From Branchiibius cervicis (GTDB taxonomy: Bacteria > Actinomycetota > Actinomycetes > Actinomycetales > Dermatophilaceae): 64,000 nt of DNA. The stretch covers positions 2,914,001-2,978,000 of the forward strand of contig NZ_JBHSWJ010000002.1 of assembly GCF_042661605.1 (NCBI RefSeq). The letters are read 5' to 3'. Both the position numbers and the translations under genes were made by a program. Under the pieces are notes generated by a model. The model searched no databases and was not told the origin of the DNA. It was given only the letters and a program-made list of their open reading frames with translations. How positions within the stretch are numbered: position 1 is the stretch's first letter; each line of letters begins with the position of its first letter. This document shows positions 42,690 to 51,813 of the stretch, piece by piece.

Positions 42690-43859
42690 CTAGCTGCTGG
42701 CGGTTGGCGCTGCAGGGAGTCCTGCATCGTGGGGATCAAGCCGGGCTCGCCCATCGTGAAGGCGCTGCGCGACATCGTCGAGATCACCGTCGAAAAGGTC
42801 GCTGTAAACATCGAGGGTCACGCTCGGCTTGGAGTGGCCGAGCATGCGCTGAACGGCCAGCACTGACGCCCCCGCCGAAACAGCCAAACTTGCTAAAGTA
42901 TGGCGCAATTCGTGAGGTACGAGTCCCTCAAGACCGACCTCCTTCGCAGCCCGATCAAACCAGCTCCTTCGCATGTTTCGCACCCGCAGCACATCTCCGA
43001 GCGGCGAGGTGAAGACCTGCTCCTCTGGTCCGCGGCCGTCGATGAGTCCCTCGATCTCCTCCATCACGAACTGCGGAACTGGCACAGATCGCCGCTCCCC
43101 GTCCTTCGGAGCCGACCACACCAGCTTGCCGTTTACCTCGGTAACCGACCGCTCGACCATCAGCCGCGACCGCGCGACATTGACATCGCCGATGCGCAAC
43201 GCCGAAAGCTCGCCGACCCGCAACCCGCAGTAGGCCAAGGTCAGCACGACGGGACGACCAACGTCACCGCAAGCGTGAGCAAGAGCAGCCACCTGCCCGT
43301 GAGTGAGGTAACGGCGCGGTGCGAGAGCTTGCGTCGGAAGCCGAACGTGAGCGCGAAAGTTGTTGCTAGGCAAACACTTTCGCGCAACTGCTAGGTCAAC
43401 GACGGACGCAAATACGCCGAACGCTTTCCTGACCGTCCCGCCAGCGCCCGGCAGCTCATTTACCCACTTCTGTACGTCGTCGTGGCCAAGGTCGGCGACG
43501 CGCGTGTCACGCCACCGCGGCAGCACGTGATTGTCGAGAACGCTGCGGTTCCGCGCACGCGTGGTCGCGCTCCACTTCGGATTGCCGACGATCCAATCCT
43601 CCGCCAGAGCCCCAAACAAGGTCCGACCACTCTCCGGCGTCACGTACTGCCCGGTATTGAGGTTGGTCGTGACCTCATCCAGCCAGCGCTGTGCGTCCAC
43701 CTTCCGAGCGAATGCCTTCGTGGTCTGCTTGCCACCGGCGGCAACTCGATAGCGAGCACGCCATTGCAGGCCCACTCCATAGCGGCTGGACCGCACTCGC
43801 CGGCCGGAGGCCTGGTCAACGACGTGCCACCGGTCGTCGATCGATTTGCTCACCATCAT
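42690..43859 (-). CDS. Tyrosine integrase of the tRNA-Arg island
   Basis: The 389-residue protein has an arm-binding N-terminus (GLQWRARYRVAAGGKQTTKAF), a SAM-like core domain (ALAEDWIVGNPKWSATTRARN), and an intact catalytic domain. The first Arg is in LAYCGLRVGELSALRIGDV. The HxxR is HELRHTLASLAV, the GH is in MLGHSKPSVT, and the nucleophile Tyr is in LDVYSDLF. It integrates or excises the element at its tRNA. Unlike the tRNA-Ala integrase it has no frameshift. It is transcribed away from the XRE/excisionase control region at 44393-44491. Confidence 0.93.
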   Translation of the reverse strand: MMVSKSIDDRWHVVDQASGRRVRSSRYGVGLQWRARYRVAAGGKQTTKAFARKVDAQRWLDEVTTNLNTGQYVTPESGRTLFGALAEDWIVGNPKWSATTRARNRSVLDNHVLPRWRDTRVADLGHDDVQKWVNELPGAGGTVRKAFGVFASVVDLAVARKCLPSNNFRAHVRLPTQALAPRRYLTHGQVAALAHACGDVGRPVVLTLAYCGLRVGELSALRIGDVNVARSRLMVERSVTEVNGKLVWSAPKDGERRSVPVPQFVMEEIEGLIDGRGPEEQVFTSPLGDVLRVRNMRRSWFDRAAKEVGLEGLVPHELRHTLASLAVSAGASVLAVQRMLGHSKPSVTLDVYSDLFDGDLDDVAQRLHDGRARLDPHDAGLPAAPTASS

Positions 43860-43870
43860 CCGACCTTGGC

Positions 43871-44392
43871 TCAGCCCTTGGGAAGCCGCTTGAACGCCGC
43901 GACGGCAACCGCATCAGCATCGGCTTCTACCTCTCGAGCGGCAGCGACGAGATCCTCGAGCGCCGACTCCTCGTGAGCGTCCAGTTCACCCTCGCCGTGG
44001 GCTGACATCCAGTCCCCAAGCACCGAGCTTGAGTCCAGGAGCTTGAGTTGGGCTTTCTCGAAAGCGGTCGCCGCGCGACGAAGCTCGCCGGCCGCGAGCT
44101 CCACGTCGATCATTGCCTCTCGGAGCTCGGCCGCCTCCTCTGGGAGAAGCCTTGTCATCGCGCTGATGTCGGTTTGTAGTGTTCGCGCGATTTGAGCGCC
44201 CTCGCTCAACCGAACGATGCGCTCGCCCTTCTCGATGCGAGACACAGTTGTGGGGTAGATCTGCGCGAGCCCAGCCTCCTGCAGTCGTTCAGCAAGTTCT
44301 GCCTGGCTCCATCCGAGACTCTCCCTTTGCCGCCGAAGGTTGCGCGCGAATAGCTCGTCCTCGTTCGCGATCTGCTCACTGCTGTACGTCAT
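43871..44392 (-). CDS. XRE-family HTH regulator
   Basis: The 173-residue protein has an HTH_XRE at about 17-70: FARNLRRQRESLGWSQAELA, ERLQEAGLAQIYPTTVSRIEKGERIVRLSEGAQIA. A helical, acidic C-terminal part follows (ELREAMIDVELAAGELRRAA). ATG 44392 is used; the frame is open further but the N-terminal extension does not look coding. It diverges from the excisionase at 44492, so the 99-bp gap is the likely operator region controlling the element. Confidence 0.85.
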   Translation of the reverse strand: MTYSSEQIANEDELFARNLRRQRESLGWSQAELAERLQEAGLAQIYPTTVSRIEKGERIVRLSEGAQIARTLQTDISAMTRLLPEEAAELREAMIDVELAAGELRRAATAFEKAQLKLLDSSSVLGDWMSAHGEGELDAHEESALEDLVAAAREVEADADAVAVAAFKRLPKG

Positions 44393-44491
44393 GAACCAAC
44401 ACCCTAACGGATTGGTGCTTGTCGATTTCATTGATTTGTGTCTAGACTCAGCACGTTCTAGCAACTTCCACAAACACAGATTGGATACGTA

Positions 44492-44713
44492 ATGAACACA
44501 CAGAGCCCAAGCACCCTTGACCTGGTCACCGTCGACGACGTGGCCGCAATGCTGGGCAAATCCCCCTCATCCGTGCGGTGGATGCGCCACATCGGCGAAC
44601 TTCCTGAGCCGGCCAAAATCGGTGGCCGTGTCGTGTGGCGGCGCCAGCAGATCATCGACTGGGTCAACTCGCTGTTCCCTGACGCGCCTATCGCGACGGA
44701 GCAGGCGAAGTGA
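44492..44713 (+). CDS. Excisionase-like AlpA-type HTH protein
   Basis: The 73-residue protein has LVTVDDVAAMLGKSPSSVRW followed by MRHIGELPEPAKIGGRVVWR and IIDWVNSLF, the AlpA/excisionase HTH_17 pattern. It probably acts as the recombination directionality factor for the integrase at 42690-43859, or as a transcriptional regulator. It is divergent from the XRE regulator and followed 21 bp later by a small gene. Confidence 0.85.
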   Translation: MNTQSPSTLDLVTVDDVAAMLGKSPSSVRWMRHIGELPEPAKIGGRVVWRRQQIIDWVNSLFPDAPIATEQAK

Positions 44714-44734
44714 AAAGCGCTCGACGAAGGCGGG

Positions 44735-44968
44735 GTGTCGTTGGGGCTTCAGCGGGGCTGGAACACCGTCCAGGCTTGGGACTCAGACACCGTCGCGTTG
44801 CGGTGGTTCCTCGACTCGATCGATGCCTCCTTCACACTGACTCCGGACCAAGCGCAGCAGCTGCAACTCCAGATAGCCAAAGTGCTGTCCGACATTAGGC
44901 GTCCTAGACGTCAGTGGACCGACGTCACCGAAGGCACACACCAGGGATCGAAGGAGGGAAGGCATTGA
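44735..44968 (+). CDS. Small hypothetical protein
   Basis: The 77-residue protein starts MSLGLQRGWNTVQAWDSDTV and has a helical region FTLTPDQAQQLQLQIAKVL. GTG 44735 has GAAGGCGGG just upstream. It is 21 bp after the excisionase and overlaps the next small gene (TTGA). No family is recognised. Confidence 0.5.
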   Translation: MSLGLQRGWNTVQAWDSDTVALRWFLDSIDASFTLTPDQAQQLQLQIAKVLSDIRRPRRQWTDVTEGTHQGSKEGRH

Positions 44969-45093
44969 AGAAGGAACGAACTCAGACAGCGACCGTCGCC
45001 GAGCGGCAACTCGACGACGGCCAAGGCAATCAGCTGGGAAGCGATTACGACGCTGCGACCGCTCTTCGCGACGTGCACGACCATCGACGATGA
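44965..45093 (+). CDS. Small hypothetical protein with strong ribosome-binding site
   Basis: The 42-residue frame starts at TTG 44965, inside the previous stop codon (TTGA). A near-perfect AAGGAGG lies at 44951-44957, 7 bases upstream. It begins MKKERTQTATVAERQLDDGQ and ends with DVHDHRR at 45091-45093. The strong Shine-Dalgarno and stop/start overlap support translation. Its function is unknown. Confidence 0.55.
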   Translation: MKKERTQTATVAERQLDDGQGNQLGSDYDAATALRDVHDHRR

Positions 45094-45098
45094 GCCAC

Positions 45099-45509
45099 TC
45101 ACGAAGAGGCACCGTTGTCGATGTCGAACGCGAAACCCACTGGCAACGAATTGACCAAAGCCTCTATCCGCTCCCCCTGCAACTGCATTAAACGCGCGGC
45201 CGCCTGCGTCTGCGGAGCACTGATATCGCCAACAGCATTCGCCGTCCGTGCGATCTGGTTGAGGTTGTTGGCACCGTTGGCCGTGAGCCGCAGGGCTGTT
45301 CGCAGCTCGGTCAACACTGTCGTCAATCGCGCGGCCGCTGCGGCATCGCCGGCGAACAACGACTGCTCGTAAAGACGCGGAATGGAGATCCCAAGGTAAC
45401 TGGCCATCGCCGCGACCCGCGCGTACTCCTCGGCCGAATGCCGGATCTCCACCCGATGCGGCCGCCGCCCATCGGTACGCCGCCGCCGATACAACCCGTC
45501 ACGACCCAT
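45099..45509 (-). CDS. MobC-like plasmid mobilisation relaxosome protein
   Basis: The 136-residue protein starts MGRDGLYRRRRTDGRRPHRV at ATG 45509, with GGAGGGG directly upstream. The rest fits MobC-type accessory proteins: EIRHSAEEYARVAAMASYLG, ISIPRLYEQSLF and the conserved LTANGANNLNQIARTANAV. MobC aids relaxase binding at oriT. No relaxase gene is next to it, so it may be a remnant of a mobilisable element or act in trans. Confidence 0.75.
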   Translation of the reverse strand: MGRDGLYRRRRTDGRRPHRVEIRHSAEEYARVAAMASYLGISIPRLYEQSLFAGDAAAAARLTTVLTELRTALRLTANGANNLNQIARTANAVGDISAPQTQAAARLMQLQGERIEALVNSLPVGFAFDIDNGASS

Positions 45510-45672
45510 GACCCCTCCGCGCCTGCCTGTGGTTGACTCGCGCACGTCAGTGCGAGTCCACACTGATCATTGCGGCGAGCACTGACAATTCGAGATCGCG
45601 GACGTAGGTCGGGCCTAACCTCTAGCTTGCTGCTCACACGAGCATGCGCGATCAAACCGGCATGATGGATCC

Positions 45673-46652
45673 ATGCCTCCGACATCGAACGCCCGAGAAT
45701 GGCATGGACTTGTCGCTACGTCGTGCCAGCCCGTAGCACAGCCCGTCTTTCACTACACGTCCAGCACAAGCCTGGTGCCCATCGTGTCGGATCGACTGAT
45801 GTGGGCCGGGCAAGCAACAACTATGAATGATCGTGCTGAAATTAGTCAGGGTCGTCGTAGGGTTCGTAGTCTTCTCGGCCGACTTACCCGATCCCCCAAC
45901 GTTGAGTTTCTCCGCTCGCTCTTGGAGCGACCTGCGGCTAACCGACCGTGCCAGGTCTTTGTGCTGAGTGCGTCGACGGACGGTGACGACGCCAATCAAT
46001 GGCGGCTCTACGGTGCAGGGGGTTTGGTTACGCCATAGAACTGGACCCAACCGCCGAGCTTGCAGTCTGTCGGCAGCTGCCACGACCCGAGCATCGTTCT
46101 GTTTGGCAAAGCATGGACGACGCAGTGACGGTAACTCCGTGGCTGTCCGTCCTGTATCGGGACGACCAGATTCGCGCAGCCCTTGAGGAACTCAGTAACC
46201 GCCTCGAGCTTGCCGAGTCGGCAATCACAAACTCGGCTCGCGAGGAGACAGACACTGCATTGGAGGATCTTGGCGCGGAGGCTGCCGAGGCGATTGAAGG
46301 CCTGACCCACTTGATCAAGTCAGAGGGCTTCTCGGGCGAACGCGAAGTTCGCACGGTCGCCTCGGTGTGGCAGGGGCAACACATCCGATTCCGGCCGACA
46401 GCGCGCGGTGTCGCCTCTTACGTCGAACTGACCAGCAGACCCGAGTCCGACCAAAACCACCATTGGTCTCCGATGGATAGGGTTGTAGAACGCCGAGAAC
46501 ACCCGCACGAGCGCACTCAGCTGCCAATTCTTTCAGTTCGCTCAGGTCCGTTGATCGATTTCGCCGAGCACGAGAGGACTCTTCGATCGTTCCTATCTCA
46601 CGGCGATCTTGATGCCTGCAAGGTGCTTAAGTCCAAATTGCCCCTGCGCTGA
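45673..46652 (+). CDS. DUF2971 family protein, frameshifted
   Basis: The N-terminal part has FHYTSSTSLVPIVSDRLMWA and FVLSASTDGDDANQWRLYGA, typical of DUF2971 (small-molecule or nucleic-acid related, often near defence genes). The frame breaks at the five-G run 46018-46022. Adding one G joins WRLYGAGG to FGYAIELDPTAELAV, and the protein then runs to 46652 with GEREVRTVASVWQGQHIRFR. Total length would be about 326 residues. The alternative ATG 45999 frame is only the downstream part. It lies 69 bp upstream of hsdR. Confidence 0.78.
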
Positions 46653-46721
46653 GTCGGGTGCTCTGCGCAATTGGTCCACCCAGGATGCAATCATCGGCTG
46701 TTCCCTACACTGACCAACACC

Positions 46722-49508
46722 ATGTCTGCCGACGACGTCACTCGTCTGCCTGCTGAGGCTCGAGCCCGCGTGCTGATCGACGCCCAGCTGGCCGCAGCGG
46801 GCTGGGCTGTGCAGGACGGCAAGGACCTCAACCTGTTCGCCGGCCCGGGCATTGCCGTGCGCGAAGCCGTCATGGCCAAGGGCCACGGCCGCGCCGACTA
46901 CCTGCTCTACGTCGACAAGCGCGTCGTGGGCGTCATCGAGGCCAAACCGGTCGGCACCACCCTGTCCGGGGTGGAGTGGCAGTCCGCGATGTACGCCGAG
47001 GGGTTGCCTGAGACCCATCGCAAGCGGGCCGCGCTGAAGGACGGCCGGCTCCCGTTCGTCTTTGAGGCATCGGGCTCCGAGACCCACTTCACCAACGGCT
47101 ACGACCCGAACCCGCGCTCCCGCAAGATCTTCGCCTTCCCGAGGCCGGAGACTCTCGCCCGCATCGTGCGGGACGCTGCGGACGACCCGGTCGCGCCGAC
47201 CTGGCGGGGCAAGATCCAGACCATGCCGCCGCTGGCCACCGACTTGTTGCGACCGGCGCAGATCGATGCCATCACCAACGTCGAGACCTCACTACGGCAG
47301 CAGCACTTCGACCGATCCCTCGTGCAGATGGCCACCGGCGCCGGCAAGACCTACACCGCCGTCACACTCGCGTACCGCTTGTTGAAATACGCCGGGTTCA
47401 AACGCATCCTCTTCCTCGTCGACCGCAACAACCTTGCTGATCAGACAGCAGGCGAGTTCGACAACTACACGACCCCCGATGACGGCCGCCGTTTCACCGA
47501 GATCTATAGCGTGCAGAAGCTCAAAGCTGCTGGGATGCTGGACAGTTCCGACGTCGTCATCTCCACCATCCAGCGTGTTTACTCCGTGCTGCGCGGCAAC
47601 GAAGCACCCGAGGGCGACGACCAGGGCATCGACGACTGGGTGCCGGACGGGCCGGTCGATGTGCAGTACAACCCGGCGATGCCGCCCGAGGCATTCGACC
47701 TCGTCATCGTCGACGAGGCACACCGCTCCATCTACGGCGTGTGGCGCGGCGTGCTGGAGTACTTCGATGCCCACATCATGGGCTTGACCGCCACCCCGGG
47801 CAAGCAGACGTTTGCCTTCTTCCGGCAGAACCTCGTCTCCCAGTACACCTACACCGAGTCCGTGGCCGATGGCGTGAACGTCGACTTCGACATCTTCCGG
47901 ATCAAGACCGAAGTCACCGAGCACGGCGCGACCATCGACGCCGGCACTTACGTGCCAAAGGTCGATCGCCGTACTCGAGACCAACGCATCGAGGCTCTCG
48001 ACGAGGAGTTGGAATACACCAAGGGCCAGCTTGATCGAGCAGTCATGAACCCCAACCAGATTCGCACTGTCCTGGAGACCTATCGCAATAAGCTCCCGGA
48101 GATTTTCCCGGGCCGGTCCAGTGTCCCGAAGACGTTGATCTTCTGCAAGGACGACAACCACGCCGAGGAGGTCGTCACCCAGGTGCGCGAGGTCTTCGGC
48201 AAGGGCAACGATTTCGCCGCGAAGATCACCTACCAGGCCAAGGACCCCAAGGGTCACCTCAAAGCGTTCCGCACCTCCCCCACCCTGCGCGTTGCGGTCA
48301 CCGTCGACATGATCGCTACCGGCACGGATGTGAAACCCCTTGAGTGCGTGTTCTTCATGCGCGACGTCCGCTCCGCGCAGTACTACGAGCAGATGAAGGG
48401 CCGCGGTGCGCGCACCATTGCCTCCGCTGACTTCCGGGCGGTGACGCCGGGCGAGGATGCCACGGAGAAGACGCGCTTCGTGATCATCGACGCGGTTGGC
48501 GTCACGGAGCACGACTTCGTCGAGCCACCACTGAACCGCGAGAAGTCGATCTCCCTGGATCAGCTGCTTAAGAAGGCCGCCAATCTGACTATCACCGAAG
48601 CCGAAACAGCCACTCTCGCATCGCGTCTCGCCGCACTTGAGATCCAACTCAAACCGGCTGAGCGAGCTGAGTTGGACGGTGTTGCGGGGCAACCGCTGAA
48701 GGCGATCATCCGTGGTCTCGTAGATGCCGTCGATCCGGACGTTCAACACTCCGCGTGGGAGCTTGCACCAGCAGGTACGTCGATCGACACCGTTATCGAC
48801 GAACTCGTCGAGTCCGCGGTGCAACCGTTGGCTGAGAACCCCGAATTGCGTTCGCGCATCATGGAATTGCGCCGCCAGCACGACCTCGTCATCGATGAGA
48901 TCAACCCCGACAAGCTCATCGAGGCGTACGGCGTGGGGGACCCGAACCGCGCCCGCGAAGTCGTCGAGTCATGGGCTGCCTACCTCGACGAGCACCGCGA
49001 TGAAATCTCCGCGATCGAAGTCATGATGGCGGCCAAGACCGACGCCGCCCGTCGGCAGGGCGTGACCTTCGATCAGCTCAACGAGTTGGCCGAACGCATC
49101 GCCCGACCGCCCTACCGCTGGACACCGGACATCATCTGGTCGGCGTACCAGCAGCTCGAGGTCGAGCACGTCCGGCCCAACCCGAAGGCCCAGGTGACCG
49201 ACCTGGTCTCGCTGCTGCGCTTCACCCTGCACGAGGACAATGAGTTGGTGCCCTACGCCCAAAGAGTCCAGGAGAGGTACGCCGGGTGGCTGGCCCAGCA
49301 GGCCCAAGCCGGAACGGAATTCACGCCTGAACAGCGCTGGTGGCTGGACAACATCGCGAACGTCATTGCCTCCTCCGCCGGCATTGATGCTGACGACCTG
49401 GACGAAGCGCCCTTCACCGAGCGCGGCGGCGTGGATGGTGCACTCCGCGACCTCGGCGACTCAGCCGGCGACCTGCTGGAAACCCTGAACCAGGAACTCA
49501 CCGCATGA
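46722..49508 (+). CDS. hsdR: Type I restriction endonuclease subunit R
   Basis: The 928-residue protein has an N-terminal nuclease site (GRADYLLYVDKRVVGVIEAK, D...ExK). The SF2 helicase core carries Walker A MATGAGKTYT (about 202-211) and the DEAH box IVDEAH (about 330), followed by GLTATPGKQT. Further motifs are KTLIFCKDDNHAEEVV, TVDMIATGTDVKPLECVFFM and YEQMKGRGART, and the C-terminal part has the HsdR-type helical region. It is the motor and nuclease of the complex, using ATP to translocate on unmodified DNA. ATG 46722 is chosen over 46671. It overlaps hsdS by 4 bp. Confidence 0.95.
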   Translation: MSADDVTRLPAEARARVLIDAQLAAAGWAVQDGKDLNLFAGPGIAVREAVMAKGHGRADYLLYVDKRVVGVIEAKPVGTTLSGVEWQSAMYAEGLPETHRKRAALKDGRLPFVFEASGSETHFTNGYDPNPRSRKIFAFPRPETLARIVRDAADDPVAPTWRGKIQTMPPLATDLLRPAQIDAITNVETSLRQQHFDRSLVQMATGAGKTYTAVTLAYRLLKYAGFKRILFLVDRNNLADQTAGEFDNYTTPDDGRRFTEIYSVQKLKAAGMLDSSDVVISTIQRVYSVLRGNEAPEGDDQGIDDWVPDGPVDVQYNPAMPPEAFDLVIVDEAHRSIYGVWRGVLEYFDAHIMGLTATPGKQTFAFFRQNLVSQYTYTESVADGVNVDFDIFRIKTEVTEHGATIDAGTYVPKVDRRTRDQRIEALDEELEYTKGQLDRAVMNPNQIRTVLETYRNKLPEIFPGRSSVPKTLIFCKDDNHAEEVVTQVREVFGKGNDFAAKITYQAKDPKGHLKAFRTSPTLRVAVTVDMIATGTDVKPLECVFFMRDVRSAQYYEQMKGRGARTIASADFRAVTPGEDATEKTRFVIIDAVGVTEHDFVEPPLNREKSISLDQLLKKAANLTITEAETATLASRLAALEIQLKPAERAELDGVAGQPLKAIIRGLVDAVDPDVQHSAWELAPAGTSIDTVIDELVESAVQPLAENPELRSRIMELRRQHDLVIDEINPDKLIEAYGVGDPNRAREVVESWAAYLDEHRDEISAIEVMMAAKTDAARRQGVTFDQLNELAERIARPPYRWTPDIIWSAYQQLEVEHVRPNPKAQVTDLVSLLRFTLHEDNELVPYAQRVQERYAGWLAQQAQAGTEFTPEQRWWLDNIANVIASSAGIDADDLDEAPFTERGGVDGALRDLGDSAGDLLETLNQELTA

Positions 49509-50767
49509 TCGCGGTCCAGTCGACCTGGAGGACGGCCAAGCTGGCAGACGTCACACTTCCGGTGAAGAAGGCAGATCCTGCGATTGTCGGTCCGCCGTCG
49601 TTTCGATATGTCGACATCGGCGTGGTGGATGGCACCTCTCACCGAATCGAGGCGCCAGTAGTTGTAGAAGCGTCGGCGGCGCCCGGACGAGCGCGCCAGC
49701 ACATCAAGGCGGGCGACACCGTCTTCTCCACGGTGCGCCCGTACCTCGAGAAGATTGCCTACATCAGTGAGGCGCTCAACGGCCAGGTTGCTTCGACCGG
49801 GTTTTGCGTGCTGCGTCCAGGACCGGAGGTCGAGCCACGCTTCCTGTTCCACTTCATGACCTCAGACGTTCTACTCAAACAGGTCTTGCCGTTGCAGCGC
49901 GGAGTGAGTTATCCAGCAGTCCGTGATAAGGATGTGAAGAACAGCGTCGTTCCGATCCCACCGCTGTCTGAACAGCGGCGGATCGTGGAGATCCTCGAAG
50001 ACCACCTCTCCCGCCTCGACGCCGCAGCGAACTATCTCTCCGACGCCCGGCGCCGGTCCGACACGTTCGGAACGCATTATGTCGACTCCCAGCTGAGGCA
50101 GGTCAAATCGCAGCGTCGCGCTGTTGGAGACTTGTTATCCGAGCCGATGAGAAACGGGCACTCTGCCCGCGCCGTGGCGGACGGGAAACCAGGTATCCGC
50201 ACCCTGACTCTCACTGCAGTGACAAAGGGCGAATTCAGCACCGAAAATACCAAAATCACCAGCGCTGACCCGGCACGCGTCGCATCGCTGTGGCTGCAGC
50301 CGGATGATGTGCTGGTCGAGAGGTCAAATACGCCGGAACTCGTCGGAACAACACGCCTGTACGACGGGCCACCAAACTGGGCGATATACCCCGATCTCGT
50401 TATCCGGCTCCGTGCCGGTGGCGACGTTCTTCCGGACTACCTAGCCATAGCTCTCAACTCGTCAGTGGTGCAGCGCAGCCTCCGATCACGGGCGAAGGGG
50501 CTTGCCGGCTCGATGCCGAAGATCGATCAGGGAACAATTGCCGATCAGCTAATTCCGCTACCCGACCTGCCAATCCAGCGTGAGATTGCCGACCGGATCG
50601 CAACGATGAGCAGCAACTTGGTGCGCACGGTTCAGATGCTTGAACGGCAGACTGCACGCTCCGTCCAACTCAGGCGATCGGTGCTGGCTGCGGCGTTCAG
50701 CGGGAAGCTCACCGGTCGGCGTACGGACGATGAGGTGGTTGAGGAACTGGCGGAGGCGATGAATTGA
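49505..50767 (+). CDS. hsdS: Type I restriction specificity subunit S
   Basis: The 420-residue protein has two target recognition domains, each followed by a conserved helical spacer. TRD1 covers about 20-160, with ILEDHLSRLDAAANYLSDA at about 163-181. TRD2 covers about 195-350 and ends at QREIADRIATMSSNLVR with a MLERQTARSVQLRRSVLAAA helix. PIPPLSEQRRIVEILEDHLS is a typical HsdS conserved region. It binds the bipartite DNA site for both methylation and restriction. Its stop overlaps the next start (TGATG). Confidence 0.95.
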   Translation: MIAVQSTWRTAKLADVTLPVKKADPAIVGPPSFRYVDIGVVDGTSHRIEAPVVVEASAAPGRARQHIKAGDTVFSTVRPYLEKIAYISEALNGQVASTGFCVLRPGPEVEPRFLFHFMTSDVLLKQVLPLQRGVSYPAVRDKDVKNSVVPIPPLSEQRRIVEILEDHLSRLDAAANYLSDARRRSDTFGTHYVDSQLRQVKSQRRAVGDLLSEPMRNGHSARAVADGKPGIRTLTLTAVTKGEFSTENTKITSADPARVASLWLQPDDVLVERSNTPELVGTTRLYDGPPNWAIYPDLVIRLRAGGDVLPDYLAIALNSSVVQRSLRSRAKGLAGSMPKIDQGTIADQLIPLPDLPIQREIADRIATMSSNLVRTVQMLERQTARSVQLRRSVLAAAFSGKLTGRRTDDEVVEELAEAMN

Positions 50768-51720
50768 TGGCTGCTGGCAAACAAGTCCGACTCTTCCTGG
50801 TCGATGGCACCGCCGGTGGCCTGATCACGGCCGAGATCATGAACTGGACCGGCCACGTGCTCAAGGGAACCCGCGACAAGCTCGCCGTCATCCGATCCCG
50901 CCCCGAGGCCCAGCGGACGGGGGTCTACATCCTTCTCGGCGAGGACGAGCAGACAGGCGACGCCACGGCGTACATCGGGCAGAGCGACGACGTCGCCAAG
51001 CGGCTCACCCACCACGACCGGGACGAGAAGAAGGCTTTCTGGAACGACGTACTTGTGATTACGTCCAAGGATCAGAACCTGACCAGTGCCCACGTTCGCT
51101 ACCTGGAATCCCGGCTGGTCCGTTTGGCCAAGTCGATCGGTCGCACTCCCCTGGCCAATAGCAACGAGCCGACCGGCGGCGCGGACCTGCCGGAAGCGGA
51201 CGCCTCGGACATGGAGTACTTCGTCGACCAACTTCGCGTCGTGCTTCCGGTCCTGGGCGTGGACATCTTCCGCGGTCGCGAAACACGGTCTGCTCCGACG
51301 ACGCAGCCCTCGGCGCCGGCCGACCAGCCAGTGACGATGTCCCCCGTGTTTCACCTGCGTCAGAAGAAGGGCGGCATCGATGCCCAGGCGCAGGTGATCG
51401 ACGGCGAGTTCACGGTGCTTGCCGGGTCCCGAGTAGCAGCGGACATGCCCACCCGGACCAACTACTCGTCCAGTTCAGCGCGTCAATACGAGCGAAGGAA
51501 GGCGATGCACTCCCGCCTTCTGACGGAGGGATCGATCACGGTCGAGGCCGACGGAGCCGGTCGTCTCACGCGGGACGTTGTCTTTTCTTCGCCTTCCGCG
51601 GCCGGCGCTGTTGTCCAGGGAACGGTCTCCACCAACGGTCGGACCGCATGGGTCGCAGAGGATGGAACGACATTTGCCGACTGGGAGTCGCGCGAGCAGG
51701 GAGTTGACGACCCTCTCTGA
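50767..51720 (+). CDS. GIY-YIG nuclease-like protein with DUF4357
   Basis: The 317-residue protein has a GIY-YIG domain at about 45-130: TGVYILLGEDEQTGDATAYI-GQSDDVAKRL and VRYLESRLVRLAKSIG. A C-terminal DUF4357 has LTRDVVFSSPSAAGAVVQGT and TNGRTAWVAEDGTTF. The pairing GIY-YIG plus DUF4357 is common beside type I restriction genes. Function is unknown; an associated nuclease is likely. ATG 50767 overlaps the hsdS stop by one base. Confidence 0.85.
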   Translation: MAAGKQVRLFLVDGTAGGLITAEIMNWTGHVLKGTRDKLAVIRSRPEAQRTGVYILLGEDEQTGDATAYIGQSDDVAKRLTHHDRDEKKAFWNDVLVITSKDQNLTSAHVRYLESRLVRLAKSIGRTPLANSNEPTGGADLPEADASDMEYFVDQLRVVLPVLGVDIFRGRETRSAPTTQPSAPADQPVTMSPVFHLRQKKGGIDAQAQVIDGEFTVLAGSRVAADMPTRTNYSSSSARQYERRKAMHSRLLTEGSITVEADGAGRLTRDVVFSSPSAAGAVVQGTVSTNGRTAWVAEDGTTFADWESREQGVDDPL

Positions 51721-51813
51721 CGGTGGACCTGCAGAAATCCGAGTAGGTCAATGTCACAGGCCCGATCTACCCTGAGGATCAAGAACGACGGATCCCGGGA
51801 AGGGGTGATCGCC

